The notes: generated by a model from the sequence alone, not told the origin. Counted from the first letter of the stretch, positions 1 through 13,289 are shown. The stretch is 64,000 bases of DNA from Dermacentor variabilis (GCF_050947875.1 NW_027460335.1:7889928-7953927); one strand, 5' to 3'. Numbers and translations: made by a program.

Positions 1-2815
1 AATATAATATAGATAATATAATGCTCCTACATATGGGTCAGCTTAGTATTATCAGCCGCTTTGTTTACCAGTTCACTGTTGCGCCTGAACTATATGGTGC
101 CACTGGACAATGCTGTATCCCTGCAGGCACGCTAGAACAGCTTGGCTATGCACAAACAACCCTTTACATCGCACTTAAATTAAGGTGGTGTAGATTTGCT
201 GTCACAATGTTCTTGTAAGCATAACTGCCGAGCATTCAAAAAAGTGTTTGAAATGTAAGGGTGGATGCTCAGGTTTGCAGGTGTGACGTTTTACATTTAT
301 AGTGCAAGGACACACCGATGAACAGGAAGGATACCACACAAATCCTCGTGTTGTGACCTCGCAGTCACAATGCAAGTAGTTTTTTGTGGTTTTTAGCTAT
401 AAACATGTGAAGCAATCTGTAACTTCAAAACTGTATTAAGTAATCTGAGACACCATGAAAAGCAACATAACACTAAGGTGTACACATATTTTTGTGACAT
501 CAGCTCTTTGTGGTGCAGGTCAAATATGTATACACGCTATTTGTAGGAAGTAGGAAGCCTATCCAATATAAACAAGAAACTTGCAGGCAAGGTAATCACG
601 ACAAACCAGCTGAGACGGTGGTACTATTCTACTTGTTTTCGTTTGTGATAGCACAAGTGTTCCCACTTGTGCTGCTGGATGGTTGTGACTGATATGCTCG
701 CGAAGGTTTGGGTCATTCACATTTCAAGGGATGAGTAACTGTTACATACGTGAATCATCTTCCTCTGCCTATATCAATGACTTAATTATATGTGGCAGGT
801 TTAGCTGTGTGATTATTGGTGTAGCTGAAGTGATGTATCACACATAGTTTCCGTGCACTACCTAATTGGCGAAAAGCATGCAGGAATTGGTCTTTGAGCT
901 ATTGGTTCAGTGGTGGCTTTCCACTAAACTGACTGTTGAAGAGGCAGATTTCACTTCATCGAAAGGCCCATGTGAAAATTAGCCTAGAACTCATGACGCC
1001 AAATACTGTCACCATGTGTGACTGAAGAACAACACATTACAGAACAATGAGCAGTGGAATTAATCTCACTAGTATACAAAGAATTGCAGCTGCATTCAGT
1101 ATTTCACTGCAGGTATACTAAACACAAACCTTTATATGAGTTGTTTGGATGGCATAATCAACAAGATCCCTCTAATGAGCTGTGGCAGAAGCTAACTAAA
1201 AAGCTGCTAGCCCAGGCACTGCACTGGCCCAAAATATGGATTCTCACATGCAGTGAATACAGTTCTTAAATTGGTTTACATACAGGTATGAAATGTAACT
1301 GCACCATGTGATAAAATTTCAATAAGATCAGCTGAAGACCACATAGAACATCTTTAATGGGTATAGTTGGTGCAACGTGCCTTGATATTAGAAGTTGTGC
1401 TGTTTTATTCACACACACATGCCCATAAATGCAAGGTGCACCTACATTTGTGTTCACCTGTTACTGTGTGCATCAAAGGAACAGCACCACTTATACTACA
1501 AGCCATAAAGATAAATAATTTTTTCATACCAGTCTAATTCCTATTAGCTACGCAGTGATTTTTTTTCTCACATGCAGCAACTCAACTCCGTGCATAAGTT
1601 AAGCCATGGGTGTCATGCCCCGAATATCATAAAGAAGTGACCATGTGTACGGGCCTAAAATTGATGGTTTGGCAATATCTTGTCTTGCTGGCCAGTAAAT
1701 TTCTGTCAAAAAAGAACATTTCAGCACAATGACAAAGCAGTGTGGCTAACATAATATAGGGAGCAGACACTCTGCCTGCAGAGTCACTTGAAAATTCTGC
1801 CAGCAGTTTGTGCTCATTGGCTGGCTTCGGTCACATAACTAATGCTTACATAAGTGTGAAAATTCGTGTTCAGGATAAACTCATAGCACCCAATAGGCAC
1901 GTTTTATATTTTGATAGCAGCTGACTTCTCAGGGACAACGCACTGTGGCCATGAACATGCTAAAGAATGACAAGAGGCGAGGTGCCCCTTTCTATAGTCT
2001 GGCAGCGCAGCTGAAAACGGTTCAGTTAATGAGTGGAACCGTGGCCTATTCAATATAAAGATCAGTGAGATAACCACTTATAGCGTCCATCCCACACCCA
2101 TGAATGATAGGTAGCAGTAAACTTACTGGCAGATGAAAGTGCACTAGAAAAACATTTAATGGACATACTTTACAGGCCCAAGTCAGTTTAATGCACATTA
2201 TTTGCTAATGACTGTTGGCAGAATGAACACGAGAAAAGAAAATAAAGCACTTATCAGGCATATAATGTTGGTACTTGTGCTATTGTTCGCTTTAAACTGA
2301 AGGCTCGTGACAAAACAGGCGACACAAACCAGATAATCAAATAGGGTAGATAAACAAAGTAACCACGAACTTTCGCTTACCCAATTCTGCCTGCATTAGT
2401 AACGTGACGATGGCTGGCCAGTGAGGAAGAAAGCACTGTGGGCAAAATTTCTTTCACGCAGTTCTGCTGGCTGCTAGCAGAATATTATATAACACCATAC
2501 CTGTGACACTTACTTGTTACTACTTGTCCTACGTGTTCATTTTTACATTCATATTGCTTTTTGTCAGCAAATGTAAAATTTTTAGTTAATAAGAAGGTAA
2601 TATCCAGTTCTTGCCTATAACATATTCATCTACCACGCCACTGGTGTCTTCACAAACAGACTCTGTGCTTAGTCACTAGTCAAAAACAAGCAGCTCAGAT
2701 TTTTTGGCTACGTAAGCCGCTTGCATCACAAAATATAAAGCAATTTCCTTCATCAAATCTAGAAATTCTTGATCTTCACACTAGTGTCCACATTATGAAA
2801 ATCAAGGCTGCCAGA
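1..2815. other. AT-rich DNA without recognisable gene
   Basis: I see no supported gene here. The open frames are all under 90 codons, overlap on both strands and lack recognisable motifs, so I take them as chance. There is no tandem array, tRNA-like box pair or retrotransposon signature. Short A and T runs are present. It could be intron or intergenic DNA of a large genome. Confidence 0.5.
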
Positions 2816-3846
2816 AATTTGCATTCATGACATTAGTGCTCCCAGGCGCGTCCACATTTCACGACAGCGCTGAACGTCTTGACGTATGCAATTATGATGT
2901 TCCCTAATTTCCCCCCACCGATAGAAGCATCTTCAACCATGCAGTAACAACTTTTGAAAGAAACGATAGATGTACGAAGCAGAAAAGGCCGGTGTGATAG
3001 GGCTTATCTGTAAGGGTACTAAATATGAAAACGCGATCGGCAACACTTCTGCACAGTTCACTTCTGAGCAAACGCACATCGTGTAGAACGAGTACTTCTA
3101 CACCCAGCAACGCTGCGACACATCGCACATACATATCACGCGGTTTGTAGCTTGCGAACACACTTCAGGACAGCAAGAACACAGCTCGAACGTCGCGGTC
3201 ACCTCGGCGCGTCGCAGCCGGCAAAACGGCTCACGCGCAGTATAGCACACGCAGAATTGCAGCGATAACGAGGCGATAAAAACTTATCGCTACTGATCGT
3301 ATCATTACTTCCGAAAGTTGCGAAGGGCTGGCGTTCACCACTTCGCGGCAACGATCCGAATACACAGAACAGAAACCAATCGTGTTCGCTGGGTGCGCTA
3401 ATCGGACGCTACTTATTTCGCCACGTACTGAACGTGTGTCCTGCTCAGAATGCACGTGTATGTGATGGACTTCTCGTTTGCGACACGCACGCGAAGCATG
3501 GAATAAAAGAATCACGAAGTCGACGGCTTCAAATATTTCTTCAGACGCTATCGTAAACACAACACACTTCCTGCGCTTCGTCTTGTTTCTTTCGGCGATC
3601 GCACGCACTGACGATGCCTGGAAGGGTGCACCGGCTTGCTGCCTTCGGTGACTGTCTCCGTGGGTGCCAGATAACTCTAGTAAAAATCATAAGAAGGAGA
3701 AAAATAGACTGTTTCTGACGCGGCTGTAGCTTACGCCTCGCGCCCCCGCTTCGCTTCGAGCAAGCGCCATGTTTGCCGTGACGACACCCGACACCGTCCG
3801 CCCGCCTGGGACCAGCCGTGCTCCATCCGCACGAGCGGATCACATG
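2816..3846. repeat. Dispersed ~1 kb repeat, copy 1
   Basis: This block is repeated at 7916-9032 in the same orientation. Both copies begin near a shared TTGCATTCATGA and can be followed through the same landmarks, including a GATAGAAGCATC stretch, a GATAAAAACTTATCGC near-palindrome and a GACTGTTTCTGACGCGGCTG stretch. By eye identity is about 88-90 percent. Copy 1 lacks roughly 100 bases near its right end that copy 2 keeps. Minus-strand frames are open in parts of both copies, but amino-acid identity is no better than nucleotide identity, which argues against coding constraint. It may be a dispersed transposable element, a segmental duplication, or the two ends of one larger element. Confidence 0.75.
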
Positions 3847-4690
3847 CGCATTCCTATTGGACGACGCGGTCTATTGACAGCTGGCAACCATTCGGCGGAG
3901 CAACCGTGTTCAAGGTTGGCAACGAATTTTGACAGCAGACGACACTGGCATATTTTTGTGGATGCAAGTTCAAGTTTGACGTAATAGTTCTGGGTAATTT
4001 CCCCCCTTATTAAGTTCAAGTTCAATCCATATTTAATTTCTCTATGCATCTATTTATGTATTTAGAGAACGAAATACGAATAGCCGTGGCTGAGACATCA
4101 ATGCGTGTCTTCTGCTACGAATCCGAACATACACTGCCTAGCTGCACCGAGCATTTGCGCTACAATCCAATGGAACGCGCAGCTATGAGGCAGAATCCTG
4201 ATTTAATCGTGCATAATTAACATCGACCACAAAGCTTTTCCAAGCATGTGTATCTAGGAACGAAATAGCTTTTTTTCGAAACAGTAACAAAACTTCTCCG
4301 CAGTCAGGGAACGCCACAGCCTTAAATCGAAAGGTGCTGCGACTATTTCTCCATACGGCTGCCACATTAATCGCTTGCATAGCGCTGCTTGGTTCTTCGC
4401 ATATTGCGGGCTCCGAAAAATTTATCGGTCTGCTGTAGGCAGGCTTTGAGCCTGCCCAGCAAATTACGAATTATGTACACTTGCGTAAGTAGCGAAGTTT
4501 CTGAAAGGCGCCGATTACGAATACCAAATATTTTCTCATTTCGAAACACATAAATACAGAGTTAAAATCATATGTTTTGGTGTTAAGAAGCCAGTAATTA
4601 TTTGCAGATACTAAATACTCGTGCTTGCAGTACCAATCACAACTGAAGAGCATTAGAATAAGAAATGAGAGTGTTTTGCATTTAGTCATT
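3847..4690. other. AT-rich spacer, nothing recognised
   Basis: No gene, repeat array or element signature is visible. The frames present are short and overlap on both strands. Confidence 0.5.
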
Positions 4691-4835
4691 TCTATTTATT
4701 TATTTATTTCCTGAAAGGTCCCTTGTTGAGACATTACATGAGGTAGTGGGTGTTTACTGGCAAACAAAAATAATGCAGGTTACGATGGGATGTTTTCGAG
4801 GAGCCGCTTGAACTCACCTTATGTTCCGTGTAAAT
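4691..4835 (-). mobile_element. 3' end fragment of a non-LTR retrotransposon
   Basis: Read on the minus strand, a short unique stretch ends in a (AAATA)n-type tail, seen on the plus strand as TATTTATTTATTTATTTCC at about 4691-4710. A short 3' UTR followed by a simple AT-rich tail is the usual form of a heavily 5'-truncated LINE copy. No coding part remains, so the clade cannot be named. Confidence 0.45.
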
Positions 4836-5446
4836 GACAGTAGAATGAAACAAGGAACAGCATGTCACCACATACAATTAGGAGGAGCCAACAAGTGTAG
4901 TATTGCGCCACTAAAATGTTGCTTTGATTGTGATGCAGACAGAGTGATCACTCGTAAAATAACTTCCTTTGCTAATTGTGACAACACACTTGCACAACAC
5001 AACCAAACCCAGGATATTGAGAACCACCACAGCTACTGTGCATGACTTGTGTTTAGGTGGGCCCTATAGTGCATTAAGAGCTCTGTTCTCTGTATGCTAA
5101 TAAAACATCCCAAGTACTTTGGACATCAGGCCTTTCTGGATGTTGCGTTGCAGGAGGTATTGCACTACATTTCTGAGCTCGCCTAATGCACGTGACATGC
5201 ATACCTTTGCAGTGGTAACACGTGTGAACTTTATTCAGTACGCTACAAAGAACTGCTATTGCACTATTACTTCAAAATGCAGTGTTAAGGCCCATTTATA
5301 AATTGCTTTCTTGTGGTATGGGTGCACTGAACTGACATGTTTATGAAACAAAAAGAAAATGCAGACTAAACCACCAATGTACCAATATACTTCCTGTCAG
5401 ACACTATAGTTTCTTGCTCACAAATAATGAGTGCTCCAAGAAAAAG
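4836..5446. other. Spacer, nothing recognised
   Basis: The stretch has small open frames on the plus strand only, without motifs. No repeat family is visible. Confidence 0.45.
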
Positions 5447-5690
5447 ACTAAATTATGGGGTTTTATGTGCGAAAACCAGGATATGAATATGAGGTACACC
5501 ATAGTGGGGGACTGAAAACTGGGGCCACCTGGGGTTTAGCATGCCCCTAAATGTAAGTACGCGGGTGTTTTCGCATTTCGCCCCCATCAAAATGCAGCCG
5601 CTGTGGCTGGCAGTCGATCCCGTAGCCTCATGCCTAGCAGCCCAACACCACAACCACCAAGCAATCACGGCGGGTAACTGCTCCTCAGGT
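5447..5690 (-). repeat. tRNA-derived SINE, nearly full length
   Basis: On the minus strand the element starts with a tRNA-like head near 5690 that carries an A-box-like stretch and a B-box-like stretch at about 5610-5627 (GGGATCGACTGCC, near the Pol III B-box consensus). A ~170-base body follows, ending in CCCCATAATTTA at about 5447. This arrangement matches tRNA-derived SINEs described from ixodid ticks (the Ruka type); assignment to that family is from memory and unverified. It would be copied by a partner LINE. Three more degraded copies lie at 21566-21655, 31110-31170 and 35915-36065. Confidence 0.75.
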
Positions 5691-5997
5691 TGTGCAACCT
5701 GTGTGGCTGTATCAAAGCACCGATGTAACACATGTGTTTCAGTGGGGTCTAACTACCGCACAGAAGTTGTGGTGCAGCACTTCCTAATGGCAACATGCAT
5801 TGCAGCTGGGATACAAAGAGTTGAGCCTCTGTATGCGATGAGCATATGGTAAGTGGAAACTTTGTTTCCACTTGTAAAAATTTTTGAGTATGTTCTAAAT
5901 GACATGAGCCAATGTTGTAATGCTATTTTAATTTTTAATATAGCTGTACACGTTTGTGTACATCAAGTACACCATGAAATAACAGTCATCGGGGTAT
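5691..5997. other. Spacer between SINE and satellite
   Basis: No gene or repeat is recognised. The segment becomes AT-rich just before the tandem array. Confidence 0.4.
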
Positions 5998-6838
5998 GCT
6001 TGAAAGGCACCTTCAGCATCTGCACTTCAAACCGCAGCCATGTCGTAGCCATTGTAGGTTAAACAGCAGTAGTCAACGCGAAATTGACCGCCACTTTAGC
6101 AGTTTGCATGCAAACACACATTCATGTGGTGGCATTGCTTATTTTGGTTACCTGGCCGAGGCAAGTAATGCGAATAGGAGAACAATTATCAAACATCATT
6201 AGCTTAGTTAGGCCCAAAATACTTAGTCGGGTAACTATTAATAGCAGTAGTCGAGGGCACGCTTGAAAGGCACCATTAGCAGTCTGCACGTCAAAGCGCA
6301 GTCAATTCATCGCCACTGTTGGTGAAACGGCAGCAGTCAACGCGAAAATGACAGCCACTGTTGGCAGCTTGCATGCAAACACACATTCATGTGGTGGCAT
6401 TGTTTATTTTGGTTACCTGGCCGAGGCAAGTAATGCGAATAGGAGAACAATTATCAAACATCATTAGCTTAGTTAGGCCCAAAATACTTAGTCGGGTAAC
6501 TATTAATAGCAGTAGTCGAGGGCACGCTTGAAAGGCACCATTAGCAGTCTGCACGTCAAAGCGCAGTCAATTCATCGCCACTGTTGGTGAAACGGCAGCA
6601 GTCAACGCGAAAATGACAGCCACTGTTGGCAGCTTGCATGCAAACACACATTCATGTGGTGGCATTGTTTATTTTGGTTACCTGGCCGAGGCAAGTAATG
6701 CGAATAGGAGAACAATTATCAAACATCATTAGCTTAGTTAGGCCCAAAATACTTAGTCGGGTAACTATTAATAGCAGTAGTCGAGGGCACGCTTGAAAGG
6801 CACCATTAGCAGTCTGCACGTCAAATCATAGTCATGTC
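5998..6838. repeat. Tandem satellite, 263-265 bp unit, ~3.2 copies
   Basis: The unit start GCTTGAAAGGCACC occurs at 5998, 6261, 6526 and 6791, giving periods of 263, 265 and 265 bases. Units 2 (6261-6525) and 3 (6526-6790) appear identical by eye. Unit 1 has a diverged first half, and the last partial unit drifts away after about 50 bases. Identical central units and diverged edges fit unequal exchange or gene conversion, or a very recent duplication. No stable frame runs through all units, so I treat it as non-coding. Confidence 0.93.
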
Positions 6839-7915
6839 GCAGCCATTGTTGTATTTGTTTATCTGACGGCAAGCAACACCAATGTAAGCACAATTATTCA
6901 CCCTGAATAGCTTTGCTAGCATTGTTTGTACTAAAAAATGCTGAGTGAAGTTGAATTCGTTTTATTGAGGTATTTATTTCACAAGCCATTGGCATAGCGA
7001 TCGACGGCCAGGTTCAGACAATGACATTTGTGAAGTAATAAATGGTGAAAGTTGCAAAAGCTATGAGTGCACTGCTTTGCTGGGCTCCATTTACTGAAAA
7101 ATGTCTTTGCAATGACGAAAGCATCAGACAGGAAATGACACCCCACTGCACAATGTTATTCGTGTTGAAATTTTTTGCCATCATATGTGATGGGCAGCGA
7201 AACCATCCGTTTACTAAGACTGATTGCATGAAAAATGCAACAGCATAGCAAGGTGTAGTTCCACAATATGGCACCCTTTCATACGCACTTCTTGCGAGCT
7301 GCCACATGCACTGATGCATAAACATGAACACAGGTATGAGTCTCAGTTGCTGTGCAACCCCCCATGACGCTTTTAAGAAAATCTATCTCTAAACCTTTCT
7401 GTTTTCATAGGCGATCAAAATCTGTTTTGAGCAAGTTGGTTAATCACATTGCAGCAACAACACAAGAAGCAAGGACAGAAAACACAGCGAGTAGGCAGAT
7501 TGAGAAGACGAGGAAGACCAGTGAGAAAGGTTTTAATGAGATAGGAGAGGCCAGCCCTGCTGTGTACATGAGTTAGTGCTTTGAATGAGATTGGTTAATG
7601 AAAATGTGTAATGACTTTGCTGAAAGAAAACTAGCAAAAGCAAATGCTAATATAATATAAAAGGACAGAAATAAGGGTAAGCGCAAATACGCATGGAAGC
7701 AGGCACGCATTTACACACAAACGCGAAAACTAAGAAAAACTCCAATATAAAGAAATGTGGGAAATAGAAAAAAAATTGACAAACGCAAGAAAACATATAT
7801 TTACAAACAAACGCGGGTAGAGGTATTATAGGAGCGGGTTCACAAGCTGCTGTGCTTACCTTCTCATATGTTTTCTTTTTTAACCGTTCTCTTAACACTG
7901 TCTTGGGAATTTTTA
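6839..7915. other. AT-rich spacer, nothing recognised
   Basis: Small open frames occur on both strands over the same bases without motifs. A purine-rich patch lies at 7440-7540. There is no evidence for a gene. Confidence 0.45.
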
Positions 7916-9032
7916 ATTGCATTCATGAGATTAGTGCTCTCAGGCGCGTCCACATTTCACGACAGCGCTGAACGTCTTGACGTATGCAATTATAATGTTG
8001 TTCCCTAATTTCCCCCCACCGATAGAAGCATCTTTAACCGTGCAGTAACAACTTTTGAAACAAACGATAGATGTACGAAGCAGAAAAGGCCGGTGTGATA
8101 GGGCTTCTCTATCGGGCTACTACATAAGAAAACGCAATCGGCAACACTTATGCTCAGTTCACTTCCGAGCACACGAACATCGCGTAGTACGACCACTTCT
8201 ACACCCAGTAACACTGCAACACATCGCACATATATATCACGATTTGTAGCTGGCAAACGCACTTCATGACAGCAAGAGCACAGCTCGAACGTCGCGATCA
8301 CCACGGCGCATCGCAGCTGGCAAAACGGCTCACACGCAGTATAACACACGCAGAATGGCAGCGATAACGAGGCGATAAAAACTTATCGCTACTGATCGTA
8401 TCATTACTTCTGAAAGTTGCGAAGGGCTGGCGTTCACCACTCCGCGGCAACGATCCGCATACACAGAGCAGAAACCAAACGTGTACGCTGGGTGCGCCAA
8501 TCGGACGCTACTTATTTCGCTACGCCTTGAACGTGTGTGCTGCTCAGAATGCACGTGTATGTGATGGAGTTCTCGTCTGCGACGCACACGCGAAGCATGG
8601 CACAAGAAATCACGAAGTCGACGGCTTCAAATATTCCTTCAGACGTTCTCGTAAACACAACACACACTTCCTGCGCTCCGTCTGTTTCTGTTGGCGATCG
8701 CACGCACTGATGAGGTCTGGATGGGTACACCGGCTTGCTGCTTTCGATGACTATCTCCGTGGGTGCCAGATAACTCTGGTAAAAATCACAAAAAGGAGAA
8801 AAAAATAGACTGTTTCTGACGCGGCTGTAGCTTAGGCCTTACGTCCCCGCTTCGCCTCGCTTCGAGCACGCGCCATGTTTGCTGTGACGACAGCCGACCG
8901 TCCGCCTCGAACCAGCCAATGAGAGACGAGCAGGCATGCGGACGTGAAAGTTGCGACCGCTCCTCGCTCACCAGTAGAGAGCAATCCGCACGCGGCCGGA
9001 CGAGGGCGGAACGGACGGGCGGATCGACCATG
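7916..9032. repeat. Dispersed ~1 kb repeat, copy 2
   Basis: This is the second, longer copy of the repeat at 2816-3846, in direct orientation about 5.1 kb away. It keeps a right-end segment at about 8915-9005 that copy 1 lost; that segment includes a CCAAT motif and a GC-rich patch. The open minus-strand frames match those of copy 1 only as well as the DNA does, so coding is unlikely. If the copies were the ends of one element the interior would be about 4.1 kb without protein-coding capacity. Confidence 0.75.
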
Positions 9033-10398
9033 TACGGGCCCTAAGGGGAAGGCGGCAGCGCGCGGGCAGCACTGTCTTCGCCGTAACGTATGCTGTAGAG
9101 CAAAGCGCGGCGCCCCTTTTTGACGAACGTGAATTCGCTTATTGTCAGCAAAAACTGTTCCGCTTTTTAGTTTAAGCTACAATCGGGAACATCACGCACC
9201 GCCGCGAGTAAGCAATAACGAGAGACTGGCACGCACACGGTTTCATGGCGCACGCGGAGCAAATTTCGCTGCGTGACGTCACCGGGCACACGGCGGCGGA
9301 GCATGCGACGAGGAAAAGGCAACGCTGGCCCCCCTCATGGCACTTGCGTCATACACTGTCAAGTGGTTTTTGAACGAAAATAATGAAATAAAGAAATTGG
9401 CAACCACTGATAACATGTTTTGCTTAATTTCACCGACCAGGGACCACTCTTCGGCTCCAACATCAGGCACAGCCGGCCCCGAAAGTTTCGGCGTAATTCG
9501 TTCCTGGGAAGTAGTCCGTGCAGAGGCCGTAGCCGTTATACGTCTGCTCCCTTGTCAGTCGCGCCGGGACTCCTTATATTGCGACATTTCGTCATATGTC
9601 ACTACTGAGAAATAGGCATACAACCGGGTTGTCATGCTTAAAGAACAATTCAAACCGAAACCAAATTAAGCTGACAGCGCGAAGAAGCGGCTATAAAATG
9701 CTGCCCTTGTATGTATAGGTTGAAAAGTGAAGCGAACCTATGTTGTGGCATAGGTAACATAAACTTATAATTTAAAACGCAAAGCGCCACTGCTAGTAAT
9801 TGTTCTTTTTTTACTTCTGCCGTGTTCATGACCGTTCATAGGTGGTAAGGTCACAACAAAAAAAAGTTAGTTACTGTAATGCTCTCCAGTGTAACCAGTT
9901 TGGGCAGGAAGCTTCTAAATACTTTCGGGAGATATAAATTGCAGGATTTCTGCTCTTGGAAAAAAATGAAGAGCAACCGCTTACGCATACCGAAGCGAAC
10001 TTTCTGTCTGCGCGTCTACTAGCGTAAATCGGCCATGTATGTTTAGTTTACTTACAGCACGGCACAAAAATGCGCGGCACCAAACCAAAAAAAAAAAGAA
10101 CATTATTCACTTGTAAACAAGCGCGGAAGATCTTTCACTTCGTTCTAAGGTTGTTTTGATAAGAAAACACTAGAAAGCGGTGGGCGCCAGCAATTATAAT
10201 ATGTAAAAGGAAATAAGCAAACATGTATTTTTATGTCACCTAGGCTCACGATAAAAAAATGATGTTATGTCTGGCCGAAGGTGTCGGAAACCCAGTAAGG
10301 AAAAATTTTTTCTGTACTGTGGTAAGCATGTCGATCAGGTCGGGGATGTCACGTGACGACGCCTACAGACGCGTGCCGCACAGATGGCACTGCCGCTT
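9033..10398. other. GC-rich patch grading to AT-rich DNA, no gene
   Basis: The first ~550 bases are GC-rich with many CpGs and a perfect palindromic cAMP-response-type site, TGACGTCA, at 9274-9281. The rest is AT-rich. The overlapping frames at 9337-9615 carry no recognisable domain. A CpG-rich promoter is possible, but no downstream exon is visible. Confidence 0.35.
9274..9281. promoter_or_regulatory. CRE-like palindrome TGACGTCA
   Basis: The octamer is a perfect match to the CREB/ATF palindrome and sits in a CpG-rich patch. The same octamer recurs at 12602-12609. With no transcript evidence its function is only a possibility. Confidence 0.25.
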
Positions 10399-12060
10399 CT
10401 TAACCTCAAATCAGATCAAATGAAGTTTATTTCAACATACAACTGATGCTGAAGACCGTGGACAAAAAGCCAGCAAGGCTTGACGTGGTCCATGGCCCCG
10501 TTTTACAGGCAGCAACAACTGCAACAAAGGATTAGCACGTTTAAATACAATAGTAATTGGAAAAATAGGATTTCCACGCTAATAACAGAGAAGCATTAAT
10601 CATGATAATTATGAGAAAGTATTACAAAAAAGCAAAGCTTACATGATGAGTAATTCTCATAAATACAGCTAGTTATGAAATACATCACAATATACACAAG
10701 AGATAATAAAACAATTGCAGCACTATGTACATCTCTATTACGACACAATATATGAAAATATTTCATACAGTAACATATACAGAAGGATTCGATACGCACA
10801 ATACAGAAAAACATCATTATACAAGAATTGAACCTGTTCAAAGAACATTCATACGTCTATATACATATTTTCATCTAGAGATATTTTTATCCTAGCACAG
10901 AAATAAGCATTACTTTATGTTTGCCTTATTTAAATGGTAGGGTAGTCGAAAACGTAGCATTTGACAAGTATAATTTGTTCTAGGCCTTGGTAGTTCCCAT
11001 ATTTCAGAACTCCTTGTACTGACCGCCCTACGTTTTGCTATTATGTTGGAAATACGTTTTACGGTGTCGTTGTTTCTTTTAAAACTGATCATATAATTTC
11101 GTAGTAACATATTTTCATAAATGTTAGGCATTGACAGCAAATTGAGCTTTTCAAATAGAGGAATAATGTGCGTTAATTAAGGGACATCGAGTATACAACG
11201 TACATACTTTTTCTGTATTCTATGCAGTACATTGATATTAGACAGCGTTGTAGTGCCCCAGACAAGGTGGCAATAGTTTAAATTTGGTAATAACAGTGAT
11301 TTGTACAAAATAAGTTTAATACTTTCCGGAAGAAAAAAACGCAACTTGCATAGTATTCCAGTCACTCGAGAGAGCTTACCAATTACCATTTCCACGTGAG
11401 CATTCCACGACAAATGTTGCTCAAATATAACTCCAAGACACTCAATTGAAGGAACAATAGGCAAAATGGAGCAATTAAGCTGTGAAAGGCTACAAGTGTC
11501 AATATTTAGATTTTTCGGCCTAAAAAGTACAGCCTTTGTTTTATTAACATTTATTGTTAAGGAGTTCGCAATACTCAAAGATGATAATTTTGACAGCACC
11601 TCGTTGCTTTTACGAGATCTCCAGCATTTTTTTCCGGTTACAAGAATTGTAATGTCGTCTGCATATGCAATAAGTTTTACGTGTTTGTCAGTAGTCACTA
11701 GATCATTAATATAGATACAAAAAACAAGGCGCCCAAAATGCTGCCCTGTGGTACTCCTGCAATAAGTGGTTTGAAATCAGACGCGTAACTGTTTATAACT
11801 ACGTGTTGCATGCGGTGTTGGAGATATGATTCTATTAACTTCAAAAAAAAATTTTTTTTCTAGTAGGGTAGCATGATTTATGCAGTCGAACGCCTTTGAG
11901 TAGTCGACAGAAATGCCCAATGTACATAGCTGACGTTCGAAAGAATCTAATATAATTTTCTTTGGTGTTACAAGGGCAGTTTCAGTAGATTGACCTCTCG
12001 TAAATCCAAATTGCATGTTTGATATTAATTTATGCTTAGTTGTAAAGGACTAATGTGGCT
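10399..12060 (-). pseudogene. LINE reverse transcriptase, 5'-truncated and frameshifted
   Basis: This is a non-LTR retrotransposon remnant on the minus strand. The RT finger-palm region (GFTRGQSTE, then DYSKAFDCINH) is encoded at 12016-11777. The GVPQGSILG block follows at about 11760-11733. A one-base shift leads into YINDL, and then the frame at 11698-11177 carries the catalytic YADD (11654-11665) and the thumb domain (LSIANSLTINVNKTK, LGVIFEQHLSW). A ~750-base 3' UTR ends near 10399 in a TTGATCTGATTTGA-like tail. Endonuclease and ORF1 are missing. The motif spacing resembles the CR1/Jockey group; clade is inferred. The frameshift and truncation make it inactive. Confidence 0.88.
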
Positions 12061-13289
12061 GTGAATTAATTATTCTGTCGCTGTTTATATTAAATTCGCT
12101 TAACACATTAAGCTTTAACTTTGCTTTTCGACATACATCAGTTTATTATTGGCCGATTTTGTTTCGTACTCTACTGGCACGCTTTCGTGTCCTGAGGGAA
12201 ACACTGAAAATAGTTCGTCGGCGCGGTATGTCTGCCGCACAAAACCTCTTTAGTAAAAATTCGTTCAACTTGGTGAAAGCTCCCATAGCTAAAACAGCTT
12301 TTGTTTGCGTGTTGGTGTGACAGAGGTACTAGCTATCCCTGCTAGAGGGATGCGTTCGTCACTGAACCGTGCGGCGCGTCCCTTTTGATGCGCCATTTTG
12401 ACTCGTTGGCTCATGAAATGTTCGGGTACAGTAGTTCCATTAGCGCATCCGATTCACACAATTTCTTTTCATTGCCATAGCTATTATATGGACACTCCAG
12501 GCGCGTTTCCGCCGTCGCCGTCGCCGTGAGGTTTTCTGTGAGTGAAAGGGTGTGGGGGTGAGCCGGCGAACGTGGTTCACTCTGTTTTTTCCACGCGCTG
12601 ATGACGTCACAGTGAGTACATTACATGGAGAATAGAACGCCCACAGGATGCCCTATACGAGGCCTCGCCACGGTGCACCCGCATTGGACAGGCACTTTCG
12701 GCCACAAAGGCTGCATTCATATTCGTCACCGATACACTAGGTCTGCGACTTGTCCTGCAAACATTCATCTCAACCTAAATGACATTCGATAGTATCCACA
12801 ATCCACGTACTCCGTGCCAAGCCGCGCACTTCTAGCTCTGCGACAGCAAGTGTTGCACGTCATCGCATCATGGTTTGCACAAGGGTTACCACGTCAGCTC
12901 GGGCTGCGCATCGTTTAGCACATCATTAGACGGTCTACACGCATGCTCCTATCCAACCGACCACTCGAAAGAAGAACGTATGGCACAAAGCTGGGCTACT
13001 TGGATTTTAAATAACTGATGAATTTCCAGCGCTTCGGAAGGAACAGAAACATTTAGCGTAAAAGAGAACTGGACAGGGAGGTCGGTGGTTCTTCAACTGA
13101 GTTAATATCAAGAGGCTCCAGAAGAAAGACCTAGAATCATAGCGCATGCATCAAGCCTCTCGTCCCAGGTGTAAGAATTAATGTCTACAATACGGATAAG
13201 AAGGAAAGCCTGTAGGCGAAATTACTTGTTTATTTTAAATTAAATGCCACAAATATAAATATAATAACTTGGATGAGAAAAGATAAGCT
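12061..13289. other. No gene recognised; mixed GC-rich patches
   Basis: A GC-rich patch at about 12480-12680 contains GCCGTCGCC repeats and a TGACGTCA palindrome at 12602-12609. The remainder is anonymous. No RT sequence could be followed convincingly above 12060. Confidence 0.4.

Noticed and set aside
3231..3608. Minus-strand frame conserved between the two 1 kb repeats (also 8330-8605)
   Set aside because: Protein identity tracks DNA identity and the frames have different starts and lengths, so repeat copying explains the conservation.
2816..9032. Complete LTR retrotransposon with 1 kb LTRs
   Set aside because: No primer-binding site, polypurine tract, gag or pol could be found between the repeats. 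Kept only as one hypothesis among the findings.
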